From Buxus sempervirens (Eukaryota > Streptophyta > Magnoliopsida > Buxales > Buxaceae): DNA of 64,000 nt. The notes under the pieces were generated by a model. It had not been told where the DNA came from and did no database searches. It saw only the letters and a list, made by a program, of their open reading frames with translations. Where the stretch lies: positions 42,737,220 through 42,801,219 of the forward strand of contig OX387186.1 in NCBI GenBank assembly GCA_947561395.2. Direction: 5' to 3'. The position numbers and the translations under genes were made by a program. Below are positions 47,542-57,629 of the stretch, one piece after another; position 1 is the stretch's first letter; every line of letters begins with the position of its first letter.

Positions 47542-48465
47542 ATGCAAGAGGTACCAAAACAGTAGATAGAAATGAGTATGTGATATATGAAGCATGGTAG
47601 ACATCCATATGAGAGTGTATGCAAGGTGGAGTGTGGATGGAAACCTAATAGCATGCATGAGCTCATTCAAAGTAACAAGCATGTGCATGGATGTGTGTGT
47701 GTGATCCTTATAGATGCAAATACATGGAGAGCTTCAAAAATTAGTGAGCATGCATAGGAAATGGGTGTGTGGACATACTACTTATACACATGCTAACACA
47801 TATTACCACTAGGTTCCATGGGGCCATGGCACATTATGCCCAATAAGAACTTAGAAAGCAAGTAAGAGAAAGGTTGAGGGGGGTTTAAAGGGTACATGAG
47901 ATACAAAGAAGAGGATAGGAAGAACATGCTCTCCCTATATCAAATAAAACAAATAAGAAAAAGTATAAAGAGGTGCCCTAAAGAATGACTTTAAGGGGTG
48001 TTAACATGGCCCCTCCTCCTCCCTTCTTGGACGTAGGCACTTCCCCTTACCATGAGAATTCATTCTCATGAAGAAATGAAGAGGAAATGAAGAAGAAGGG
48101 TGGGAGAAACATGCTCAAATGAGAGAGAACAGCAAGTAAGAAACACATGCTTACATTTCATCCATTCTCACATATGTGAATAAAACACACCCAGGAAGCT
48201 TACCTTGGGGTTAGAAGTCTTGTTTGAAGTGTGTTGGAACTCCTTTGAGATGAAGACGGCAAGTAGGTGTAATTACCTTGATTCCACAGCACCTCCTCTA
48301 AGTTCTTGGCTCAAGATGAAGAAGAAGAGGGTAGGAAAAGGTTGAGAGAGGTTTAGAAGAGGTTTGTGTGCTTGGGGGGTAATGGAGAAGGGTTAGAGAA
48401 GGGTTTCGTACAAGGTGAGGAGGGGGAGAAGAGCCAAAACCAACCAACCTAAGCTGTTGTTGCTC

Positions 48466-48494
48466 ATTTATAGGCAAAAATAGTGTAGCTGAAA
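48466..48494 (-). promoter_or_regulatory. TATA box of LTR I beside a split hairpin
   Basis: The minus strand reads TATAAAT at 48472-48466. Directly upstream in LTR orientation lies one arm (CAAAAATAGTGTAGC, plus strand 48475-48489) of an inverted repeat. The partner arm is displaced to beyond 59898 by the D and H insertions. Confidence 0.5.
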
Positions 48495-51400
48495 TGTAGC
48501 GCCCCAGATCCGGGTCTGCCCTATCACGGCACCAACCCGTACCCGAGACCTACTTATGGGCCCAAAAGAACCTGATAAACACAATTAACGTGGGCAATTA
48601 TAATGTAATCATCAGAGTGCATAAGATAAAGAAGCATGGAATTAAAAATTTTCTATATAACAAAAGGGCATCTGTGAATAACTCCAAAATACAACATTTG
48701 GGTATACAAAAAGGCAACTAAGATCTCTCCATCACTAACTCTCTCATGAGCATTCATATACAAAAATGATAATCTAAAGATAACTCCCAAGTTTATAAAT
48801 CCCAAAAAGAATAACTACATTCCCATTGATAGTTTCTAGGAACTAAATACAATAACATAAAGATAATCCCTACTACAGATAGTAAAAGTCCTCGGGCCTG
48901 CACTCAAGCTCACCCTCAATAGCTGCCCCAGTACGTGGCTCACCAAACGGATCTAAAAACAAATCCGGTAAAACAAAACGCGTGAGACTTAAAGTCCCAG
49001 TAAGCAGCAAACATGCATGGATGGAAGCAATTGATACAATTCATGGATCATCATGTATAGAAGCAATTTAGGCAATTCATATAACATCATGAATAAATAC
49101 AGTTCATGCTATTTATATTCTCAAGTAAAGCAACTAAACAATGTAACACATAAAAGTTAACTAACAAACCTGATAGGACTGATAATGTAAAGCAAACCTG
49201 TAGAGAAAACCTTTCTCAGCAGTTACTAGGACCATTGTCAAGTGGGCTTGTTACTAGAACCAATGTCAAGTGGGACTACTCGTACTCTGTTAAATACCAA
49301 ATGTCAAGTGTCAAGTGTCATGTGGGACTACTCGTCCACGGATGAAGGCTAAGTGGGACTACTCGTCCATGGATGAATGCTAAGCGGGACTACTTGTCCA
49401 TGGATGAATGCTAAGTGGGACTACTCGTCCACTATTGAATACCAATTGTCAAATAATATTCACAATGCGTAAGAAATAACTAATAAGCACTTCATATCCA
49501 AAACCAGATCATAGTAGAGTACATACCCCATAAGGTCCACGAATAACGCATTTGAGAAGTGGGATAGTCTTGGGATCCCCAATAAAGTCACCATAGCAAA
49601 AATCAACAGATTCCGAGACAAAAAGTTTCGGACCTAAAAAATATTCTAAGTCTGGATAAAAACGTTGACTTTTCGGTGTCGAATTTTTCTAAACAAATAT
49701 ACAAGGATTTTGGGGCTCAAATTCTGGTTGTAGTCTATTGGAGGGTATAGAAATCATCTATAATTTTTTGGGCTTTCGAATCACTCATTTGGATATCAAA
49801 CTCAAAAAGTGGCCTTTTATGAAAATCGAGAAAACTGGAAATTTAGGCATAAACTGGAAAGTTGACTTTTTATTGGTTGGGAATTGGGCCTTGGGAGTAT
49901 TTTTATTGGTTCCAAATAGGGGGTAAAACCTTATTTACATGTAAAGACTTAAGTAAATTGAGCAATAAATACACAGGACATTTGCTTAAATGTCTTTCAT
50001 GTAATAAGGGTGCTATGCGAGAGCCTTATGTTGTTTGGGAAAGGGTTGGGGAGAAAAGGGGGTGAATAACTCAAAAGCATAGGCTCAACGTTCGGGCGTT
50101 AAAGGCATAGACAAGGCAATGTTCGGGCGTTAAAGGCATGGATAAGGCAACGTTCGAGCGTTGGGGTAAAGACTGGGGTTAACGTTCGTGCGTTGAAGCT
50201 AAGGTTCGCGCGCTAAAGGGTAAATCAAGGCCAACACGTGCGCGATAAGTTCAACATTCGCGCGCTAAGGTCGCGATTAGCCCTAGGCGATTAATCCTGA
50301 TTCATGATTAGCTTTAACAGAACTGATTTTTGGGGGTCTTGGCTCAGGATTAATCGCCAATCTTCAGGATTAATCGCCGGCTCGGGTTCTTACAAAATTT
50401 TGGCTATTTTCCAACACTAAACCTATACAAGCCACATCCAACCTCTCTAATACCAAATGGGATGATTATAAAACATCCCAACATGCTCAAGAACACCTCC
50501 CAACACAGGAATCCATCCCAAATACTCATGAACATAAATCCAACCACATGAAACCCCAATCAACCCATCAAACTCAAACCCTAATCTTGAAATATGCCCA
50601 TGAATCCATCACTTTTATATGCCCAACTTTTGGGTCTTTCAAATCTGTCCCTAAACAAGGCTTTTATTCAACTAAAACCCTTAGGGCCGGGTACCTTAGT
50701 GTTAAGTATGGGTGTACCTTAGTGATAAGTAGAGGGTACCTTAGTGTTATTTGAAGGGTTACCCAAGTGTTTTAAAGAGTTTTCCTTAGCTATTTCAAAG
50801 GCATACTCTAGGGATGCTTGGGGGTATCTTAGTTATACCAGATGGGATACCCTAGTGTGAAGTGGGGGTACCTTAGTGTTATTGAGAGGGTACCTTAATG
50901 TTTCAAGGGATTTACCTTAGTCATTCTAAGGGGTAAACTTTGAATAAGCTTAAGGGGGTGTACCTCAGCTATATTGAGGAAGGGTACTTAGCTATAGAAG
51001 GGATGTACCTTAGTTATATGAGAGAGGGGGTACCTTAGCTATATAAGGGGTTATACTTTAGGCAAAATAGTGGGGGGTTACCTTACTTATATGGGGGTTA
51101 CTTTAGTTAAACAAAGGGGGTGCTTTGGCTATATAGGGGGTGTACCCTAGGTAAAACAATAAGAGAAGGGGGGGGGGGGGGGGGTACCTTACTTATATGA
51201 AAGGAGTACCTCTAGGAAATACAAGGGGTGTACCCTAGGTAATGAAGGGGATGTACCTTAGGTATGTTGGAGGTACTTTAGTTATATAAAGGGGGTACCT
51301 CAGCTGTATAAGGGAATGTACCTTAGCTAAACAAGGGGGTATTTCAAGTAAGACAGTAGGGTACCTTAGTTAAAATAAAGGGATACCTTAGGCAATACAA

Positions 51401-52572
51401 GTGAGGTACCTTAGGTATAATTTGAAGGTACTTTAGGTATTCGAATGGGGTACCTTAGGCAATACAGTGGGGTACCTTGGCCAATATGAGTGAGGTGCCT
51501 TAGGTAATATAAGGGGGTACTTTAGGTATACATGTGGGGTACCTTAGGCAATGCAAGGGGATACCTTAGGCAAACACAGGGATACCTTAGGCAAACACAG
51601 GGGTACCTTAGGCAATCATAAGAGGATACCTTAGGCAAACACATGGGGTACTTTAGGTAAATCAAGGGGGTACTTTAGGTATTCAATTGGGGTACCTTAA
51701 GCAAAACAGTGGGGTACTTTAGATGTACTTGAGTGGTACCTTAGGTAACACTTGGATATACTTTGAGTAATACATCGGGGGTACTTCGGGTAATACATGG
51801 GTGTACCCTAGGCATATTTGGGTGGTACCTTGGGTAACACTTTGGCGTACTCTAGGTATACTTGGGTGGTACCTTGGGTAATACATGGGGGTACTTTAGG
51901 TATACTTTGGTGATACCTTAGGCAATACTTTGGTGTACCTTAGGTAATGCATGGGTGTACCCTAGGCATACTTGGGTGGTACCCTTGGTAATACTTCGGT
52001 GTACTCTAGGTATACTTGGAGGGTACCTTGAGTAGTACATGGATGTACTTTGGGTATACAATGGGAGTACCTTGGGTAATACAAGAGGTACTTTAGTGGT
52101 ATTTGGGAGGGTACCTTGGGTATACTTAAGAGTTACTTTAGGTATTCTTAGGGGATACTTTAGGTACTTTTGAGAGGTACCTTGGTTATTCTTAGGAGTT
52201 ACTTTAAGTATTCTTGGAAGTATTTTTGGGGTATACATGGGTATACACTAGTGTTATCCGGGAGGGTACCTAGGGTAAGCTTTGGGGTATCATGGGTATA
52301 CTTGGGAATTTCTCTGGGTACACATAAGTCTAATTTTTCAGAATTTGATTTCCAATTCACTAAATCTAATTGAAAGGTACCTTGGCCAATTATAACTAAA
52401 ACATAAAACTAACTTAGTCTTTCCTTAATAACTTCAATTCGATTTCCTTAACTCTTTTAGTATAATCCATATTTACCCCATCCTCATAACATAAGCACTT
52501 AATTAGTCTAATAATTCTACTTTAGATAATTAAGCTTAATAATTAGGGTATAATCCGGGACGAGGTTTTACA
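48495..52572 (+). mobile_element. Solo LTR D (Del/Tekay-like), TSD TGAAA
   Basis: Starts TGTAGCGCCCCAGATCCGGG and ends GGGACGAGGTTTTACA, with exact TGAAA at 48490-48494 and 52573-52577; 4078 bp. It contains the hairpin block at 48981-49020, a small CGTCCATGGATGAATGC-type repeat at about 49290-49440, the conserved block shared with A and C at about 49550-50020, a GTTCGGGCGTTAAAGGCAT repeat at about 50080-50260, and a long GGTACCTTAG array. It is nested in LTR I. Confidence 0.9.
50690..52370. repeat. Degenerate GGGGTACCTTAGGTAAT array (~1.7 kb)
   Basis: Dozens of imperfect units of about 25-35 bp are built on GGGTACCTTAGG with TATA, CAAT or CACTTGG variants. The array shifts gradually in consensus from left (TACCTTAGTGTTAT) to right (TACTTTAGGTATACTTGG). 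A G-run is at about 51168-51183. No gene. Confidence 0.9.
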
Positions 52573-53249
52573 TGAAATATCAGATCGGCTGTCAGCACCT
52601 CATTTTTGCACCCCCAGAAATGAAAGAATGAAAATTCTAACAGGAAAAGTCAAATTTTGAGGGGGTCAAAAAGTTGATCTTTTGATCTGATGCAAATTAG
52701 CCCCCATGCTTCTTCCCTTTGAATAGGAAATTCCAACACGATTCTAACGCAACTGAATTTGCTCAAATCGGAATTCGGATGAAGAAGTTACGAACTGGTC
52801 AAACTTGAGGAGAGTAGAAATTGTCTTTCTGCTTAAACCCAGTTCAAATGCCCACCTTGATTCCAAAGGATAGAGGATCCTGACACGATTTCGACGAAAC
52901 TAAGTTTGCCAGAATTGAAGTCCCGAGGAAGAAGATATGAGCAAAACTGGATTCCGGGACGCAATTTTGCACTTTTGCTAAAAACCTGAATTTGCTGTCA
53001 AACTTTAGCTCAGTGGATAAAGAATCTCGACCTGATTCCAACGCCACTAGGTTTGCTAAAATCGGACATTAGATGAGAAAGTTGTGGCAAGTCAAAGAAA
53101 AACTACCACGTGGCAAAGAAGCAAAAAATGACGAAACAAATAAAAATCGGGAATAAAATAGTCATTTTTAAAAAAATATCTTGATTTTTACATTTTAAAT
53201 AAATAAAAAATCAAATAAAATCGGAAAAATTCATCAAAATGGGAAGATA

Positions 53250-53489
53250 TTTGAAATCCGCGCATTTAAAAAACGTGCGTGTCCGCATAGTATGTGTGGA
53301 CGCGCCTGATCCGCACATATTATGCGGATCCATCCTTATCCACAATGCCACATGGCAGATTTCTTCGCGATTGCGCACGAGGATAATTCGTCCGCATTTA
53401 GTATGCGGATTGGCCCTATTCGCATACTAAGTGCGGAACAGACCAATCCGCACACTATCTGAGGATCCGACCTGTTTTTCTCTATAAAA
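53250..53489 (+). promoter_or_regulatory. LTR H promoter: palindrome cluster and TATA box
   Basis: About five short inverted repeats, each pairing a TCCGCA or TTCGCA arm with TGCGGA, lie between 53275 and 53465 (for example GATCCGCACATATTATGCGGATC at 53309-53331). TATAAAA follows at 53484-53490, then a pyrimidine-rich leader. This is the expected U3/R position of the LTR. Confidence 0.5.
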
Positions 53490-54586
53490 AGGGCCCACAG
53501 CCCCCATTGTCCAAGGTTCCTCCACCCCTTCATCCCCACCAAACCTCCTGTGACCAGTAAGCATCTTCACACCCCCCCCCCCTCTTCAACCCTCTAACCT
53601 CTTTAAATTTCCATTCTACCCTTTGTGAACCATCCCTTTCACCCCTTATTTCTCTTCTAACCTCTTGAAGATAAGAAAGAGACCATTCTTGGAGTCAAAG
53701 GAAGCCTCCAAAAGTGTTGTCCACGTCCATTTGGGAGCCATCACTCATCTAAGAAGGAAGGTAACACTAAGGTAATGATATTTGTTGCATTTTGTTCTAC
53801 ATATGTTAAAACAAAGCTTTTTTAAGTATGTCTCCTCTTAAGATGTTTTAGGCTTCTTTTCCTATTGTATTTCCTCACCCTTTTCTCTCTCTTTTGCATG
53901 ATATCGGAGTCCCCATGGTAAGGGGGAGACTCCATTCTAAGTTGGGAGGAGAGGTCATTCTGTAGAGTTAAAGGAAGTGTTGCGAGAATAAATTTAATTC
54001 TTATGTCATTTTGCTGCTATTTTTCTTATTAGGAGGGCCTGTCCTCCTTTGCCCCCGCTGTATCCCAAATCTTCTCCCCTTTCTCCCTTCATCTAAAGTA
54101 GATTTTTACCATTTCACGATATGCCTGTTTATTTTACGATTGTCTCACCTTTGTTCATAGTTTTGCATGTGTAGGAAGAAAATCCCACACACACACACCT
54201 ATTCACCTTCACCCACTATTGTAAACATTTTTTAGGGGAAAGAACACCACACACACTTACGTATTGCACACATATGGGTATATTCAAAGTGTATTTTGCT
54301 CACCTCTACACACAGATTCACTGTCTTGATCACTTTAAATATTTCAAGTTCTTTTCTTTAAGCATGATAAATCTTCTTGGTTAGCTTCTATTCCTATATT
54401 TGTTACTCTCATGTCTTGCATGCATGTTTGTTATTATTTGTTCTATGTGTTAGATCATGCATGGTTTGATTGGGTGGATAATGAGAATGATCGAGAGACC
54501 ATGGATAAGGCCGATCGGGCCTTACTTCTTATCTCTTCATGGAGAAGAAGATAGACACCCTTCAACACCAGAGGTAGGGACCTCTT

Positions 54587-54893
54587 GTGACATCCTGGCT
54601 ATCTGAGTGGGCGGGTGAATAGATAATCTCACTGGGCGAGCTACCAGGCGAGGATGTGCATATGGTTGGGATCCCACAACGCTCGGGGATGCTATAAGTA
54701 GTCTTGAGACCCCCTACTAAGCAAGAGGCCTTTTAAGGAACAACACGGGACTAAATCCCCAGGGAACCCTAAAGTTAAGCTTGCTCAGGTGGGAGCACTG
54801 CTAGGATGGGTGACCACTGGGAAGTTTTCTCGTGTTATCCTTGAGAACAAATCCGTGAGGGCCCGTGGGCCCAGAGCGGACAATATCTTGCTG
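54587..54893 (+). mobile_element. Cassandra-like TRIM LTR with 5S rRNA-derived segment (3' end lost)
   Basis: Begins TGTGACATCC, carries a 5S rRNA-like core (54757-54842) and then GGGCCCAGAGCGGACAATAT, words I associate with Cassandra LTR 3' portions. It stops abruptly near 54893 before a Cassandra-type terminus. Cassandra elements are short non-autonomous LTR retrotransposons with 5S promoters in their LTRs. Confidence 0.7.
54757..54842 (+). ncRNA. 5S rRNA-derived sequence with pol III internal promoter
   Basis: AAGTTAAGCTTGCTCAGG matches the 5S box A (AGTTAAGCGTGCTTGGG). CTAGGATGGGTGACC is identical to the intermediate element region. ACTGGGAAGTTTTCTCGTG matches box C (CCTGGGAAGTCCTCGTG) with changes. 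The first third of 5S rRNA is barely recognisable, so it is a promoter-bearing relic, not a functional 5S gene. Confidence 0.8.
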
Positions 54894-55234
54894 ATTTCAC
54901 GTTTGAAATTTGAGGTTGAATTCTAGATTATGGAAATTGTGAGATTTGAGTTATATTAGTTGCTTAATATTTAGTAGTTGATGTCAAGTCATTTTGGAAA
55001 TTTGGATTGAGTATGAAAAAGCTTTAAAATGTAGATTTTTACGACTGGTTTGGGGATGTCCTTTAAAGAAATATTTACGTTTTGATGCAAAAGGATAAAG
55101 TAATTAAAATTTGATGTTTATTTTAGAAAGTAATTACGTTTTAGTGTAAAACTTATACTGTATTGATAAATTAGTTCACAGAACCTAAATAATTACTTTT
55201 TAGTTTAGATTTTAGTTAGATTCAACAAATAAGT

Positions 55235-57629
55235 TGTAAAACCCCGAATTTTCCTTAAATAATATAATAAATTAATAAATAATATCCTTGAGAATTTTAA
55301 TTGATGGAAATATTTTATTAATGTAGGGGATGATGTAATTAGTGGAGATCCAGAATTGGATGCAGATCCGATTGTTCGATCATGAGTTATCAAGGTATGA
55401 TTCATATTTTAAGTTGTTGTGTTCTGATTGGGTAGTGTGTATAGGAAAAATTGTAAGTAAGCTACATGGGATCAGAGAGTATATATACAAGTTTAATAAC
55501 CTAATTCTATACGCTTGGAATACCAATTGTATTCTTGCTTGTATTCGATAGCCGCAAGAGACAAAATGTGAACGATCGAGAACGACCGAAAGAGAAGAAG
55601 GAGGAAGAGAGGACTTGGTCTTGTGCTATTCATCGTCCAGAGCATTTCTAGGTGATAGTGATCGTAGTTGTTTAGAGAGGAGAAGGAGAAACAACCGTAG
55701 ACAGAGGTAGGTGACACCGTTTGATCGACTGTTTTGTATTTATGTGTGTTTAATCTTCAAACCATGTTTTTATGATATACATATATGTATAATGCATGAT
55801 ATAATCGTTATAAGTATTGTGGGATTGCTTAGAATAGGAAAAATCATGTTTTTAAACTATTTCTATTCGTTTTCGAGTGACCGCCGACCTCGACTGTGCT
55901 CGGCGATCCTTGGCGCTCTTAGGCGCTAGACCAAAATTTGAGACCGCCCGAGATCACAAGACGACTTATCGTCGGCGATTTAAAATCAACTACTGCTAAC
56001 CTTAGACCGCCGGGGCGATCCTAGGCGCTCTGTGCAGAAAATGCAGAATTTCGTAATTTCAAACCCTTATTCAATTCCAAACTATTTTTAGACAATTTTA
56101 ATCATTAATTAAGATGTTTTAAGACCAAAATAAATTATTCAATTTCCTGTTTTACAAAAAAATAAATTAGGGAGATATTTGGGACATTAGTTGCCAAACT
56201 TTGAACGTAATTGAGAAATCTAGTCTTTGGAAAACTTAACTATTATTTGATTACCAGAACATCTCTAAATTACACTATAAACCAGATAGTTACATAAAGA
56301 GAATTCAGATCATAAGTTCATCTCAGTTAACCCGAATATTGAAGTAAATGTCAGATTTAACCTTTATATGCCGCTAGGCACCAACCCTTATAGAAATATT
56401 ATATTTTAGGGAATTTTGGAGTCTAGTGAGCATAGCTGGTTATGGATCCATAGTTGTGGCTAGATAGCTAAGGGATATGTCATTTGGGTTGAGTTTCTCC
56501 CTTGTGCGAGCGCGCTTCCTTTGCAAGTTAGTTTGTTTGGCAAGGTCCTATGTCTGGAGGGACACCCCGGTGAGCCACTGGTGATTCCCTGTACATGTGG
56601 ATAAGTGACCATCTCCATGTATTGATTCTGGTGCTGCATGCTGGTGGTACATGCCAACTTTGATGGGTACATGTGTAATAAGTCATTGACTACGGCTCTT
56701 GTCTAAGCTGCGCTGCATGGGACTTGAGTATCATTAGTAGCATTGCTCCTAAACCGCACGGTGGTATAGCGATTGGTCAAGAGTCATCTCAAAAGGTTTA
56801 TCTATCTTTGTGAGTCCTACAATGACACTAAAATCATAAACACTTGTTAATACTGTTGTATACATGCTGGAGGCATGTAATTGGTATATTGGTTGGATGT
56901 GACTATTTAGTGCATCCTAGTAACTTATGGATTATGGTATTGATTTCTGATATTGGATTCTTATAATAGAACATGCTGAAATTCATATTTAGAACTGTTT
57001 ACTATACTGTTTTGTATTCATGATCGATACGAATGATTATACGAACTTGTTTAGTCGAGATTGCTTAATCGTGCATGAACTGTTATTTTATTTATATGAA
57101 TTGTTTAAACATGCATGTGTTACCTACTAGGATATTAGTATCTCACCCTATCTTTTATGTCATTTTCAGCTGATACGCGAGAGGGGGATTATAGTAGTGA
57201 TTTCCAGGGAGAGATAGCTGATTATTCACCGGAGGATTTCTATTACCCGGATTTCGTCTGAGGTTGTGGATTGTCATGAATTTAGTTATTTTATCAGATT
57301 ATTCTATTTTATTTGGGTTTGATGTATTAGAGAGATGAGAGATTAGTGACCTTTTAGTTTTACCAGACTTTCATATTGAGATTGATGGTTGATTATATTA
57401 GTTCTTGAGGATTTTAGACTACATTTCCACACATACTTGTTCCGCACTCTGATAGTTAATTAATTGAATGGATTACATATTTCTTTAGTCTGGTATATTC
57501 TTGATGTTTATTTGATATGGGTCAGTAACATCTCGGATTTGGTTGTTGAACTAAATTCGGGTTGTTATAGTAGCGAACCGGGTTCGGGTTGGGTGCCGGT
57601 TTGCATTGATCCGGGTTCGGGGTGTTACA
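55235..57629 (-). mobile_element. Solo LTR E (Del/Tekay-like), TSD TAAGT
   Basis: Plus-strand ends are TGTAAAACCCCGAATT and GGTTCGGGGTGTTACA, with exact TAAGT at 55230-55234 and 57630-57634; 2395 bp, minus orientation. It has the hairpin block at 57111-57150 and a CGGCGATCCTTGGCGCTC-type stretch at about 55890-56030, similar in kind to that of LTR C. It is the deepest level of the nest. Confidence 0.9.

Noticed and set aside
47297..47688. ORFs with Ser-Leu or Arg-Glu repeats
   Set aside because: They run through a GA microsatellite inside LTR I.
51918..52238. 106-codon minus-strand ORF rich in Thr, Pro, Lys
   Set aside because: It translates the GGTACCTTAG array.
54757..54842. Functional 5S rRNA gene
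   Set aside because: The first third is unrecognisable and box C is altered. Context is a truncated LTR.
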